From Paenibacillus sp. JJ-100 (GTDB taxonomy: Bacteria > Bacillota > Bacilli > Paenibacillales > Paenibacillaceae): 64,000 bases of DNA. Position 1 is the first letter of the stretch. Every line of letters starts with the position of its first letter. The stretch spans positions 62,001-126,000 of the forward strand of contig NZ_CAOJCM010000007.1 of NCBI RefSeq assembly GCF_948329825.1. The letters run 5' to 3'. The position numbers and the translations under genes are program-made. Under the pieces are notes generated by a model. It was not told the origin of the DNA and made no database searches. It worked only from the letters and a program-made list of their open reading frames with translations. Of this stretch, positions 15,742 to 25,292 are shown piece after piece.

Positions 15742-17229
15742 ATGAAGCATGATGCACAGAACGAAAATCGTTATACCCTTGAAAGGGCAAAGGCGTATAT
15801 TGAGGCAAATCGTCACAACGTTAGTCCAGTCTATCGCTTGGGGTATCATCTGATGCCAGAAGTCGGCTGGATGAATGATCCTAATGGTTTTATTTATTTT
15901 AATGGGATGTATCATATGTTCTATCAGTATTATCCTTACGAGCCAGTATGGGGACCGATGCATTGGGGGCACGCCGTGAGTCAAGACTTGGTAACATGGT
16001 CTTATCTGCCCGTTGCACTTGCACCAGATCAGGATTATGACCGTGACGGTTGCTTCTCAGGCAGTGCTATTGTTCAAGATGGCAAACTGGTGCTTATGTA
16101 CACAGGTCATGTAGTGACAGGACCAGACAAAGATAAAGATTATAGGCAGACACAGAATATTGCTGTATCAGAGAACGGAATCGATTTTGTTAAATCCGAG
16201 CTGAACCCGGTCATCGGACTGCATCAGATTCCAGCACAGGCAAGTCCAAAGGATTTTCGTGATCCGAAAGTGTTCGAACGAGATGGGATGTATTATTGCG
16301 TACTTGGGTCGAATGATGATGCAGGAAACGGAAGCATCTTGCTATATCGTTCAGCAGACTTACTGAATTGGACATATGTGAACGTGATGGCTCAGAGTGA
16401 TGGAACGCTTGGAGACAACTGGGAATGTCCAGATGTATTCTCGCTGGATGACCGCGATGTGCTGATCATGTCCCCGCAGCGAATGCCAGCCCAAGGTGAT
16501 CATTATCATAATTTGCACTCCACCGTATATATGATGGGAACATTGGACACGGACAAGGGAGTGCTTGAATATAGTGAGTATGTTCCACTTGACTGCGGCT
16601 TCGATTTTTACGCACCTCAGACGATGGAGGACGCACAAGGACGAAGGATTATGATGGCCTGGATGGAGACATGGGAGACCGAAATACCGACACAACACTC
16701 TCACGCTTGGGCAGGGGCAATGACGTTGCCGCGCCAATTAATTCGGAGAGGGGAACGTTTGATATTCCAGCCGCTTCCCGAACTTACCAAGTACAGACTT
16801 GCTGGCGTGGAACAAAAGTCACGGTCAATTCATGATGGCACACATGATCTGGGCATCAGCGGGGATTGTTATGAATTACATGCTATATTTGAGGCAGCAG
16901 AGGCTCAGTATTTTGGATTAAAGCTGAGAACAAGTGAGCAAGAGGAAACCGTCATTACCTATGATGTGAAGCAGCGTCGATTAAGCTTGAATCGGGAACG
17001 TGCCGGACAAGGTCCTGGTGGAGAGCGTTCAACAACAGTAGAGCTTAGTGAAGGCAAGCTGGAGCTTCGCATTTTTGTAGATATTAGTTCAATTGAGATT
17101 TTTATTCAGCAAGGAGAGCAGGTCATGTCAGCGCGGATATATCCTGGTCCGAACTCTAAAGGGATTCAAGTATTTTCACAGGGAAGATGCACACTGACCG
17201 AACTTCGTAAATGGGATCTACAAGTGTGA
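15742..17229 (+). CDS. GH32 beta-fructosidase / sucrose(-6-phosphate) hydrolase
   Basis: A 495-residue cytoplasmic enzyme (no signal peptide) that splits sucrose or short fructooligosaccharides. The three GH32 signatures are present: WMNDPNG with nucleophile Asp46, FRDP with Asp174, and WECPD with acid/base Glu228. A C-terminal beta-sandwich follows from about residue 370, with the VDISSIEIFIQQGE pattern of the family. Because uptake here is by an ABC transporter and not a PTS, the substrate is probably unphosphorylated. ACAGGAG precedes the ATG. Last gene of the LacI-controlled operon. Confidence 0.93.
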   Translation: MKHDAQNENRYTLERAKAYIEANRHNVSPVYRLGYHLMPEVGWMNDPNGFIYFNGMYHMFYQYYPYEPVWGPMHWGHAVSQDLVTWSYLPVALAPDQDYDRDGCFSGSAIVQDGKLVLMYTGHVVTGPDKDKDYRQTQNIAVSENGIDFVKSELNPVIGLHQIPAQASPKDFRDPKVFERDGMYYCVLGSNDDAGNGSILLYRSADLLNWTYVNVMAQSDGTLGDNWECPDVFSLDDRDVLIMSPQRMPAQGDHYHNLHSTVYMMGTLDTDKGVLEYSEYVPLDCGFDFYAPQTMEDAQGRRIMMAWMETWETEIPTQHSHAWAGAMTLPRQLIRRGERLIFQPLPELTKYRLAGVEQKSRSIHDGTHDLGISGDCYELHAIFEAAEAQYFGLKLRTSEQEETVITYDVKQRRLSLNRERAGQGPGGERSTTVELSEGKLELRIFVDISSIEIFIQQGEQVMSARIYPGPNSKGIQVFSQGRCTLTELRKWDLQV

Positions 17230-17253
17230 CTCCAAACGTAGTAACAACACCCC

Positions 17254-17285
17254 TTGACCTTGAAGTATACTTCAAGGTCTATTCT
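17254..17285 (+). promoter_or_regulatory. MerR-type promoter with a perfect 22-base operator palindrome
   Basis: TTGACC (17254-17259) and TATTCT (17280-17285) are separated by 20 bases, the over-long spacer typical of MerR-activated promoters. A perfect 22-base palindrome (17257-17278; half-site ACCTTGAAGTA) fills the spacer. The MerR gene that should act here lies downstream in the same operon (18838), which would make it autoregulated. Confidence 0.85.
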
Positions 17286-17316
17286 TGTTGTATCAACAGC
17301 GTTTGGAGGAAAAATC

Positions 17317-18813
17317 ATGAAGTTATTTGAATGGATTTTCGTAATGGTAACGATAGCGGGGGCACTTGCTTTGCCACTCTGTCCGAAACGGCAGAAGCTT
17401 GCGATAGGTATGCTTAGTACCTTGATCGTCTCATTCTTACTACATGCTATCATTGATTCAGTACGTGTGATGTTATTACCGTCTTATATAGTTGCACTAC
17501 TACTCTTCATGCTGTTAATCAATCAAATGGTTCAATGGATTCGTAGTGGTGCAAGCCTGACATCGGAAACGTACAAGAAAAAATCAAAAGCACGCATCTG
17601 GCTTCGAAGAGTGTTCATCCTTATCCTTGCTGCCTTCTCTGGAGTTGGTTCAGGACTGCTTACGATGTATTTCCCTACATTTAAAATCCCGGCGCCAACA
17701 GGACAGTTTGCCATCGGTACGTTTTCACAACGAATTGTAGATGAATCCCGGGAGGAGACTCTTTCGCCTGAAGCTGGAGACAAGCGTGAGCTGATGATTA
17801 ATGTGTGGTATCCGGTAGAGCCCGAAGCTGCAAAAGGCATTAAACCGGAGTCATACCCTGCTGAATTGGGGGAAGCAATCAGTCTGGTATTTGGCATCCC
17901 ATCTCAAGTATTCAGTTATCTGGATACGATACCTACACATGTGGTGAAAGGTGTTGCGATGTCGAGCGCAAGCAGCTCTTATCCTGTTGTCCTGTTCTCT
18001 CCCGGTGTTCGTTCGTCTCGTTTCCAGAGCATGACTACAGTCGAGGAACTGGTCAGTCATGGCTATATCGTTGTAGGGATGGACCATCCTTATACGTCCG
18101 CTCGAATAACCTTCCCGGATGGACATGCAGTTTCTTATGATGCGGGACCCAAGTTCGCGATGTCCAAAGAATTATATCAATACAACGTAGAAGGGGTAGG
18201 CATACGCGTGGCGGATGTACGTTTTGTACTCGACACCCTTGAACAGTGGAATGCTAATGACCCCCATCAGGTGCTGGAAGGCAGACTTGATCTGAGTCAC
18301 ACGGGCATTATGGGACATTCATATGGTGGAGCCACAACAGCGGAAGCACTTGCGCAGGATGAGCGTTTACAAGCAGGACTCAGTTTGGAGGGCGGATTCT
18401 GGGGTAGCGTCTCTAAGACGTCTTTGAAACAGCCTTTTATGTACATCATGTCAGGCGAAACAGCGAAAAGTCTTGATCCCAAAGTCGCCTCCAAAGATAA
18501 AGTGTTCTATCCCGAGTTTGAACCCGATCTGAGACATGTCATGACGAATAGTCTGAATGATACCTATTATTTGACCGTGAATGGGTTCTTCCATCAAAGC
18601 TTCACCGATATAGCGTTGATTTCACCACGTCTGTTTACGAAGAACATGTCTGCGAAGCATAATATTGATATTACGAGAAGTTATGCACTCGCCTTTTTTG
18701 ACCATTACTTGAAAGGGGAAGAACAACCTCTGCTGAAAGGAAGTTCAGCGAAATTTCCCGAAGCATCTTATGATAATGAGTATACGAAGAGCCGTAACAA
18801 ACAAACAGAATAA
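17317..18813 (+). CDS. Membrane-anchored alpha/beta hydrolase of the PAF-acetylhydrolase-like family
   Basis: A 498-residue protein. The first 120 residues hold three or four hydrophobic helices, followed by an extracytoplasmic alpha/beta hydrolase domain. The nucleophile elbow GHSYGG has Ser335, and VVLFSPG supplies the oxyanion-hole strand, as in the plasma PAF acetylhydrolase/lipase family. The catalytic His is probably in GFFHQSF near the end. TTGGAGG and ATG 17317 mark the start; the frame runs back into the operator. Controlled by a MerR promoter together with the regulator downstream, so it probably answers a lipophilic or toxic compound. Substrate unknown. Confidence 0.8.
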   Translation: MKLFEWIFVMVTIAGALALPLCPKRQKLAIGMLSTLIVSFLLHAIIDSVRVMLLPSYIVALLLFMLLINQMVQWIRSGASLTSETYKKKSKARIWLRRVFILILAAFSGVGSGLLTMYFPTFKIPAPTGQFAIGTFSQRIVDESREETLSPEAGDKRELMINVWYPVEPEAAKGIKPESYPAELGEAISLVFGIPSQVFSYLDTIPTHVVKGVAMSSASSSYPVVLFSPGVRSSRFQSMTTVEELVSHGYIVVGMDHPYTSARITFPDGHAVSYDAGPKFAMSKELYQYNVEGVGIRVADVRFVLDTLEQWNANDPHQVLEGRLDLSHTGIMGHSYGGATTAEALAQDERLQAGLSLEGGFWGSVSKTSLKQPFMYIMSGETAKSLDPKVASKDKVFYPEFEPDLRHVMTNSLNDTYYLTVNGFFHQSFTDIALISPRLFTKNMSAKHNIDITRSYALAFFDHYLKGEEQPLLKGSSAKFPEASYDNEYTKSRNKQTE

Positions 18814-18837
18814 GTCTGCTGGAAGGGTTGGATCGCT

Positions 18838-19239
18838 GTGCGTACCATGACGAGAGGCCAACTGGCCAAAAAGACAGGGGTAAGTATGGCAACGCTTCGC
18901 TATTATGAGGACAGCGGCATACTGCCCGCTCCGCATCGATCCTCTAATGGATATCGGATGTATACCGAGGATTATCTGGTCAAAGTCAAATTCATCAAGG
19001 ATGCACAGATGCTCGGTTACTCGCTGAAAGCAATACAAGAAACTTTGGATTTGCTGAGCCACGAAGAAATGGAAAAAGACACTTTGAAATCACTTGTCCG
19101 CGAGCGGATCACTGATATTCAGCAACATATTGATCAACTGGAGCAGATGCAGAAACGTCTGGCCGGGTTGTTACTTATCCCCGAGGACGAGATCGACAGT
19201 TATATTCAGTCTTTTAGAGTAGAGAAGAAAGAGCCGTAA
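18838..19239 (+). CDS. MerR-family transcriptional regulator
   Basis: A 133-residue regulator. The MerR winged helix-turn-helix covers residues 5-72 (TRGQLAKKTGVSMATLRYYEDSGIL, then SNGYRMYTEDYL), and the dimerisation coiled coil covers about 80-115 (ITDIQQHIDQLEQMQKRL). The short C-terminal tail has no cysteines, so metal sensing is unlikely. The start is GTG 18838, supported by GGAAGGG upstream. It lies 24 bases after the hydrolase gene and very probably acts on the 20-base-spacer promoter at 17254, controlling itself and the hydrolase. Confidence 0.9.
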   Translation: MRTMTRGQLAKKTGVSMATLRYYEDSGILPAPHRSSNGYRMYTEDYLVKVKFIKDAQMLGYSLKAIQETLDLLSHEEMEKDTLKSLVRERITDIQQHIDQLEQMQKRLAGLLLIPEDEIDSYIQSFRVEKKEP

Positions 19240-19256
19240 TCGCGGCTCTTTTCTTT
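19228..19256 (+). terminator. Intrinsic terminator overlapping the MerR stop codon
   Basis: AAAGAGCCG and CGGCTCTTTT flank a short loop that includes the TAA stop, followed by CTTTG. It ends the hydrolase-merR operon. Confidence 0.8.
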
Positions 19257-19406
19257 GTTCAAAGAGAGAAGTAGTGACTTATGAGCAGGAATTGGTTGGG
19301 AAGGAACGAATATAACGATTACATCGTTTAATATCTTCAATACAGGCTGGCTAGCGTGATCTCCATATGGAGAATAGATGCACACTAGAGGGGAGTATAG
19401 TGCTTG

Positions 19407-20462
19407 ATGAGAGATTTACAATCTGTTGTATCCGAATATATGAAAGGTAAAAAGCATCTTCATCTTGAGATTGGGATCGTTACCAGAGGAGATATCGAAT
19501 ATCATTCCTTTGGCAATTCCCCCAAACAGAGCACAGTTGCTCCTGAACATAGGTTGTTTGAAATCGGCTCTCTGACCAAAGTGTTCACAAGTATCCTTCT
19601 ATTAGAATTGGAACACCAACAACGACTGTCCTCCGATGATACGGTCAACATGTACATAGATCATGGCAAGAACGATTATCTCAACAAAATCACACTGAAA
19701 CATCTGGCTACGCATACCTCTGGATTACCTAGACTTGCGACCAATTTGTCCTCGAAGAACAACCGGTACAATCCGTATGTAAATTATAAAGAGCAGGATT
19801 TGCTTACCTTCTTAGCTGATGCGGACTACACAGATCAGATCGATTCATTCGAATATTCCAATACAGGTGTCGGCTTACTTGGCTATATCCTATGCAAAGT
19901 GGCAGGAAGTACGTATGACGATCTGCTCAAAACATATATCGCAGACCCGTTAAACCTTACAGAAACAGCCGCTCTGCTGAATGCAGAGCAGAATGGCAGA
20001 TTAGTCGATGGACATACGTCAACGGGGAAAATCATGCCTCACTGGGATCTTAGTGTACACGATGGAGCTGGGGCCATAAAGTCATCTCTTCATGATATGT
20101 GTTTGTTTGCACAAGCGAATCTGAATGAAGATCATCCCTTGGCCCCTACCATGCAGCAAAGTCATATTCCTGTGCGAGTTGGAGATTCAGATCTATATTA
20201 TGGTTGGCAAGAGGATACCGTGTCAGATCAACAGGTTCTATGGCATAACGGAGGAACCTTTGGATTCAGCAGTTATTTAGCTATTAATAAAGAGCAGGGT
20301 GTAGGTGTCGTAGTACTATCCAATTACTGTTTTGGATCGGCCTCTCGTGTGGACGAGTACCTGGACGCCATCTATAAGTTTTTAACTAAAAAAGATCTGT
20401 ATCCGCTCACGTTTCTAGATCCTGTAGGCAAGAACATATTGGAATCCCTACTGCAAAAATGA
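19407..20462 (+). CDS. Serine hydrolase of the class C beta-lactamase/D-alanyl-D-alanine peptidase family
   Basis: A 351-residue protein with the three serine-penicillin-binding motifs: S-L-T-K (about residues 56-59) with the acylated Ser, Y-S-N (about 150-152) and H-N-G near residue 280. There is no signal peptide, so it is probably cytoplasmic; such relatives act as esterases or peptidases rather than as resistance enzymes. TTG 19404 directly precedes ATG 19407; the GGGGAG site suits either. The gene stands alone between two terminators. Confidence 0.85.
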   Translation: MRDLQSVVSEYMKGKKHLHLEIGIVTRGDIEYHSFGNSPKQSTVAPEHRLFEIGSLTKVFTSILLLELEHQQRLSSDDTVNMYIDHGKNDYLNKITLKHLATHTSGLPRLATNLSSKNNRYNPYVNYKEQDLLTFLADADYTDQIDSFEYSNTGVGLLGYILCKVAGSTYDDLLKTYIADPLNLTETAALLNAEQNGRLVDGHTSTGKIMPHWDLSVHDGAGAIKSSLHDMCLFAQANLNEDHPLAPTMQQSHIPVRVGDSDLYYGWQEDTVSDQQVLWHNGGTFGFSSYLAINKEQGVGVVVLSNYCFGSASRVDEYLDAIYKFLTKKDLYPLTFLDPVGKNILESLLQK

Positions 20463-20491
20463 TAATGCAGCAGGCAGTTATGATGGAAAAT

Positions 20492-20553
20492 AAACACCTC
20501 CATTGCAAATCCCGACGTAGATCATCGCGGTTTCTGCTATGGAGGTGTTTTTC
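20492..20553. terminator. Bidirectional terminator between convergent genes
   Basis: AAACACCTCCAT (20492-20503) pairs with ATGGAGGTGTTT (20539-20550), followed by TTT on the plus strand and an AT-rich stretch on the minus strand. It separates the serine hydrolase from the convergent deacylase gene. Confidence 0.75.
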
Positions 20554-20562
20554 TGATTTTAC

Positions 20563-21240
20563 TCACAACATGCCTATTTCGCGCAGAAAATGATGCACAA
20601 TCTCCGTCTGATACTTGATGCGCACAGCACGTTTCAGGCTCCAACACGTTTCAACGGTGACAGACTTCGCTTTCAGCACTTTTGAAGCAGCTGTCCGAGC
20701 GGAACCCGGCAACTCATGTCGCTTCAGATTAAAATGGTGCTTACGCATCGATATTGAGCGATTCATGCGTTCAATTACGCTGCGGCAGATGGGGACACTA
20801 GAGCTGCCAGGGTTGGTGATCAGCGTTTGCCCAAGCACACGCGGACTGAGCTGTGACAGGCCGTTAGCCTCATGCAGATCAAGCCACCAATCTGCCTCGT
20901 GCTTACGGGCAAGCTGAAACACAGCAGCTGCCAGCGGATGCTTGGCTTTACCCGAACTGCGACGGGGGAAGGTGCGATTCAGGTCGGGCTTGCCTCTAAT
21001 TTTTTTCGCATAAGCCTGCTGGTTGACTCTAGGTACAATAATCAAGGTTCCACGATGGATTACGCGCCGTCCTGTGGCACAATCATCGGCAAGTTTCTGC
21101 GCAGCGGCCATGCTCGCCGTTTCATTGCCATGAATGCCAGATGTAATCATTATAACGGGTCCAGGGTTCATTGTACGTACGATGTAATAAGGCGTAGCAT
21201 AAGCGCTCGATGCAGCAAGAACATGTCTAGTCACAAGCAT
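20563..21240 (-). CDS. Succinylglutamate desuccinylase/aspartoacylase-type zinc deacylase
   Basis: A 225-residue M14-type zinc enzyme. GIHGNE supplies the first His and Glu zinc ligands, DLHE the later His, and KPDLNRTFPR the substrate-binding Arg region. The family removes acyl groups from amino acids or peptides. ATG 21240 is chosen, eight bases behind GGAGG; the longer reading from GTG 21249 overlaps that site. It is a compact version of the family without a C-terminal beta domain. Substrate unknown. Confidence 0.8.
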   Translation of the reverse strand: MLVTRHVLAASSAYATPYYIVRTMNPGPVIMITSGIHGNETASMAAAQKLADDCATGRRVIHRGTLIIVPRVNQQAYAKKIRGKPDLNRTFPRRSSGKAKHPLAAAVFQLARKHEADWWLDLHEANGLSQLSPRVLGQTLITNPGSSSVPICRSVIERMNRSISMRKHHFNLKRHELPGSARTAASKVLKAKSVTVETCWSLKRAVRIKYQTEIVHHFLREIGML

Positions 21241-21375
21241 GACCCTCACCTCCGTTACTACAGTACGCCATGTCCCTCTTTCATGTAACGGCGTTCGAAC
21301 AGCGCTGTATGCGTTTCATTGTAAAATAGGCTAATCCATAGAATTTAGAGAATCGATAGGATCATTAATAGATGA

Positions 21376-22350
21376 TTAATAGACTTTGTGAATGATATCC
21401 TCGAAGTCTGGTTCTTTCATCTCAATATCATCGATCTCTCCCCACTGCCCCAGCTCCTTCAAAATGTCCATCGTACGCCATTCCTTTCGATTCACCCGTG
21501 CAGTCAGCACCTGGTTGTCCATACTCGTCACCTGAATGGCAGAAGGCAAAGCATCCGGCAGCTGAACTTGTCCACGGAAGGCGACACGGATCAGTGTAGG
21601 CAGACCAATCGTATCCCGAAGGGAGGAGATGGTGCCTTCATACGTTAGCCGCCCATGATTGATGACCATGACACGACTGCACAGTTGTTCGATATCATCC
21701 ATGTCGTGAGTGGTGAGCAGAATCGTTTTGCCAAACTCTTCATTTAATGTACGCAGGAACTGGCGAATATTTCGCTTGGCATTCACATCCAGCCCAATCG
21801 TCGGTTCATCGAGAAAGAGCAATTCCGGATCATGCAGCATGGACGCTGCCAGATCGGCTCGCATGCGCTGTCCAAGAGACAGCTTGCGAACCGGGGTGGC
21901 CCAGAACGATTCGAGATCCAGCAGTTCTGCGAACTGGGACAGCCGTTTCTTTTTAACCTCGGTACTCACACCGTACATCTCTGCCAAAATATCATATGAA
22001 TCTTTTACGGGTAAGTCCCACCAGAGCTGGCTTCGCTGTCCAAACACCACCCCGAGTTTACGCACCGTCTTGCGCCGTTCCTCATGGGGATTCATTCCGC
22101 CAAGCAACACCTCGCCTGATGTAGGGTGAAGGATGCCGGTCAGCATTTTAATCGTTGTTGATTTACCCGCCCCATTGGGGCCGATGTAACCAACGAACTC
22201 TCCTTGCCGAACATCAAAGCTAATATCACGTACTGCCTCCTTAGTCACATACTGACGTGAAAACAACGTGCGAACTCCCGAGAAGCGGCCTTCTCGTACG
22301 ACAGGGGTTTTAAATTGTTTTTGCAGATTACGCGCAGTAATCATATTCAT
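21376..22350 (-). CDS. ABC-2 exporter ATP-binding subunit (DrrA/YhaQ-like)
   Basis: A 324-residue ATPase: Walker A GPNGAGKST, signature LSLGQRMR, Walker B LLFLDEPT and switch His in TTHDMDD are all intact. The short insertion RFSGVRTLFSRQ before the core is typical of the ABC-2 group that pairs with the pfam06182-like permeases encoded directly upstream. The three genes form one minus-strand operon: permease, permease, ATPase. Cargo unknown; lipid, peptide or drug export are possible. Confidence 0.88.
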   Translation of the reverse strand: MNMITARNLQKQFKTPVVREGRFSGVRTLFSRQYVTKEAVRDISFDVRQGEFVGYIGPNGAGKSTTIKMLTGILHPTSGEVLLGGMNPHEERRKTVRKLGVVFGQRSQLWWDLPVKDSYDILAEMYGVSTEVKKKRLSQFAELLDLESFWATPVRKLSLGQRMRADLAASMLHDPELLFLDEPTIGLDVNAKRNIRQFLRTLNEEFGKTILLTTHDMDDIEQLCSRVMVINHGRLTYEGTISSLRDTIGLPTLIRVAFRGQVQLPDALPSAIQVTSMDNQVLTARVNRKEWRTMDILKELGQWGEIDDIEMKEPDFEDIIHKVY

Positions 22351-22369
22351 GTGCGTTTCGCCTCCTTTG

Positions 22370-23170
22370 TTAACTCCCCGTACTTTGGTATTTGGTCATA
22401 CCGAACGCCCAGAACCTAAGACTTGCTGCCAAACATACCAGCGCAACACCTACAATAAGGGCCAGCACCCACATACCGCCTTCGCCACGCAGCAGATAGA
22501 GGGATGGAATGTAGTTTACGAATCCTACGGGTATGACGGTAAGTAGCAGGCTAGACATCCATTCGGGGTAGAGGGTGAGTGGATATTGAGCCGCAGTGCG
22601 AGCTGCATCCTCTGTGATGACCTGTAACTCTTCGATGCGTGTCGTCCAGAAACCAAGGGTCGCTGTAGCAAGTCCGATGGAAAAAAGAATAATGGCTCCA
22701 GTCACAATAACGAGCAGGGAGAGGGGGATAACCGTCCAGCCGATCTGCCCGCTGTACATCATACCGGCCAGCGACCAGCACAGAATGAATCCGCCTTGAA
22801 GCACTTCCCCAATCATGATGCGGAAGTTCTGCGGCATCAGTGCGAGTAGAACAGGCATCGGTCGTGTCAGCAGCTGATCCAGTTCACCGCCCACCAGATA
22901 TTTCTCCAGATGATGCACTTCGTTGCCGAATGTACGATATAACGTTTTGGATAACGTCATGATGGCGAAGAGATAACCGATTTCATATAGTGACCAGCCC
23001 TTGATTGCACCGAATTTGTGTAATACCAATGCGACCATTAGAAACTCGGAAATTTGAATGAGTGCGGCCAGGATAGCTCCCAGCACGAAGTTGAACTTGT
23101 ACTGCATCCGGCTACGGATGCTTGTTCGAATGAGTATTTTATATAAGTGGAACCAGGAAATGGGTTTCAT
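22370..23170 (-). CDS. ABC-2 family permease (second of two)
   Basis: A 266-residue membrane protein with six hydrophobic segments, of the ABC-2/DUF990 type. The ATG at 23170 overlaps the stop of the upstream permease (ATGA), showing tight coupling; the frame extends to 23260 but without support. The motif YLVGGELDQLLTRP (about 86-99) resembles that of related exporters. It works with the ATPase 20 bases downstream. Confidence 0.85.
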   Translation of the reverse strand: MKPISWFHLYKILIRTSIRSRMQYKFNFVLGAILAALIQISEFLMVALVLHKFGAIKGWSLYEIGYLFAIMTLSKTLYRTFGNEVHHLEKYLVGGELDQLLTRPMPVLLALMPQNFRIMIGEVLQGGFILCWSLAGMMYSGQIGWTVIPLSLLVIVTGAIILFSIGLATATLGFWTTRIEELQVITEDAARTAAQYPLTLYPEWMSSLLLTVIPVGFVNYIPSLYLLRGEGGMWVLALIVGVALVCLAASLRFWAFGMTKYQSTGS

Positions 23171-23943
23171 CCCCCTTGCACCTCCACTTTGCGACGTAAC
23201 ATGCTCGTGATACTCAGACAGATTAATGTCATGAATACACACCAAAGCAAGGTTCCCCACAGTAAGGAGCCGTCTTCAAAACCAAGGTAAATTCGAGTGG
23301 GAACGTAGAGCAGGAATGGATAAGGGGACAGCCAGGCCAGTTGTTCCAGCCACTTCGGCAGCCATTCCAGCGGAATGAAGAAACCAGCCATCAGGTTCAT
23401 CATGGCATGATTAGCCCAGTGTAACCAGGACGACTCCGTGGTCCACATGGATGTGACACCGATAATATAATTCATACAGATGGACAAGTATGCTGCGCCA
23501 GCAAGTGCAAGAGCGGCATAGCCCAGGGTTTGGGCCTCTGAAGGCCATTTCAGGGAAAACACAATGGAGAAGAGAAGGTAGATGGGAAGGCTTTTGTACA
23601 CGAACTGGTAGGCGATCTGCCCCCATTCCCGTGCCATCAGATGAGTGAACAGATGTACCGGACGCATGAGATCCAGTGCAATCTGCCCTGTCCTGACACT
23701 GAGCGGAATACCGAGTCCATGGGTCAGAAATCCTGAGATCCAGAGTGATGCTTGCGTGAATGCAATGTAACTGATCATTCCCTGTACCCCGTATTCTCCT
23801 AGCTGGTGGTCGGCCCCGATGCCGATCCAGAGACAAGCATACATGTAACCAAACATGGCGCTAGCCAAGTTATGTACCATGTGTGCCCCGCGATATTGCA
23901 GGTTTCGGGCGTAGGCTTTGGAAGCGAGCGTAAGATAAAGCAT
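23167..23943 (-). CDS. ABC-2 family permease (first of two)
   Basis: 258 residues from ATG 23943, which has GGAGG seven bases upstream; the frame reaches back to 24021 without a site. Six hydrophobic segments and a conserved LDLMRPVHLFTHLMAREWG, matching the LTRP-type motif of its partner. First gene of the three-gene exporter operon on the minus strand. Confidence 0.85.
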   Translation of the reverse strand: MLYLTLASKAYARNLQYRGAHMVHNLASAMFGYMYACLWIGIGADHQLGEYGVQGMISYIAFTQASLWISGFLTHGLGIPLSVRTGQIALDLMRPVHLFTHLMAREWGQIAYQFVYKSLPIYLLFSIVFSLKWPSEAQTLGYAALALAGAAYLSICMNYIIGVTSMWTTESSWLHWANHAMMNLMAGFFIPLEWLPKWLEQLAWLSPYPFLLYVPTRIYLGFEDGSLLWGTLLWCVFMTLICLSITSMLRRKVEVQGG

Positions 23944-24140
23944 ATGACACCTCCGATAAGTGGATTGAACGGCGGACCCGTTCACTTCAGTCAAGGCGAA
24001 AAGAGAGAAGGAAACCATCATACCAATTTATTCCTTCACAGGCAAGACATTATTTTAGAGAATACTGGAACATATGGGGATGTTCATGAATGCGCCACAA
24101 GACAGTGAGAGGGGATTCCTTTATAATTAAGAGGCAAGGT

Positions 24141-24155
24141 CGCAAACGTTTACAA
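24141..24155 (-). promoter_or_regulatory. Possible cre site in the divergent control region
   Basis: Read on the minus strand, TTGTAAACGTTTGCG matches the cre consensus except at the last base. It lies in the 303-base region between the divergent exporter and degV genes, next to a TATAAT at 24122-24127. Which gene it serves is unclear; I see no small gene in this gap. Confidence 0.4.
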
Positions 24156-24246
24156 TTGTATTTATTCAAATTCAAAATAACCGCCGGGCTTGTGCCTGAC
24201 GATGGTAGGATACAGCACCAACAATCCGGCAAGAGAGAAGGATGTC

Positions 24247-25089
24247 ATGAAGAGAATTGCATGGGTCACAGACAGCACCAGTACAATCGATTCCGCTTTT
24301 GCGGAGCAAAATCATATCTACATCGTGCCGCTGCGCATCGTATTTGGCGATGAATGTTATCGGGAAACCGATGAAATTTCATCCGATGCTTTTTATGAGA
24401 AGCTGGCAGCTTCTTCACGTGCGAGCAGTTCACAACCGCCAATCGGCGAATTTGTTGAACTGTATGAATCGTTGAAGGATCGGTATGATGAGATTATTAC
24501 GATTCATTGCTCCACGGCACTTAGTGGAACGCTCCATACCTCGATGCAGGCTGCGGAGATGGCAGGTGTGACAGTGACCGCAATTGACTCAAGGGCGGGA
24601 GCCTATCCTCTTCGCGAGATGATTATGCGAGGTCTGGAATGGCAGAAACAAGGGGATTCAGCTGCCCAGATCAAAACTCGCATTGAACAGATGATTGATA
24701 ACATGTCTTTTTATCTGATCCCCTCCAGTCTTCAGAATCTTCATCGCAGCGGGCGTGTGACCGGGACACAGCTGATTATTAGTCAACTGCTCAAAATACA
24801 TCTACTGCTGCGATTTGAAGAAGGAAAAGTGGTTGTAAACGAGAAAATCCGTACATTTAAACGTACCAAAGAGCGGATGCTCGACATGCTCAAGAGAGAC
24901 ATGGAGAAAGTCAAACATGTGTGCATCATGCATGCAAACAACCATGAGGAAGCACATACGATTAAACAACAGATTTCGGAGTTGCTTCCCCGTCTGAAAA
25001 CAGAGATTATGCCCTTTATTCCGGTGGTTAGCATTCATGCAGGGGCTGGTACAATCGGATTGTGCTGGATTCGCGGTGAACATGCATAA
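24247..25089 (+). CDS. DegV family fatty-acid-binding protein
   Basis: 280 residues. VTDSTSTID at the N-terminus and IHCSTALSGTLHTSMQAAEM (about 94-113) are the DegV signatures that hold the fatty-acid carboxylate; SSLQNLHRSGRVTG (about 160-173) is the third. DegV/FakB proteins deliver exogenous fatty acids to the kinase FakA. Start ATG 24247 with AGAGAAGGA; the frame opens earlier at 24190. Single gene with a terminator behind it. Confidence 0.92.
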   Translation: MKRIAWVTDSTSTIDSAFAEQNHIYIVPLRIVFGDECYRETDEISSDAFYEKLAASSRASSSQPPIGEFVELYESLKDRYDEIITIHCSTALSGTLHTSMQAAEMAGVTVTAIDSRAGAYPLREMIMRGLEWQKQGDSAAQIKTRIEQMIDNMSFYLIPSSLQNLHRSGRVTGTQLIISQLLKIHLLLRFEEGKVVVNEKIRTFKRTKERMLDMLKRDMEKVKHVCIMHANNHEEAHTIKQQISELLPRLKTEIMPFIPVVSIHAGAGTIGLCWIRGEHA

Positions 25090-25170
25090 CGAGAGAGCGG
25101 AAGCCTGAGCCCTTTTGCGTAGAGTATTGTCTAGACAACTGTTGCATATGAATTAATTCATACAAAATCA

Positions 25171-25222
25171 ACCTGAACGAGCACACTTGAAGACGGAGTG
25201 TAGGCTTGGTCAGGTTTTTTTT
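25171..25222 (+). terminator. Intrinsic terminator after degV
   Basis: ACCTGA (25171-25176) pairs with TCAGGT (25210-25215), with an inner CACACT/AGTGT helix, followed by a run of eight T. Confidence 0.75.
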
Positions 25223-25292
25223 GATCAGTTATTGCCTAATAGATCAAACTGTGAGGTAATAAAGGGAAATATTTCATGCTGGAGGTAAGCCT

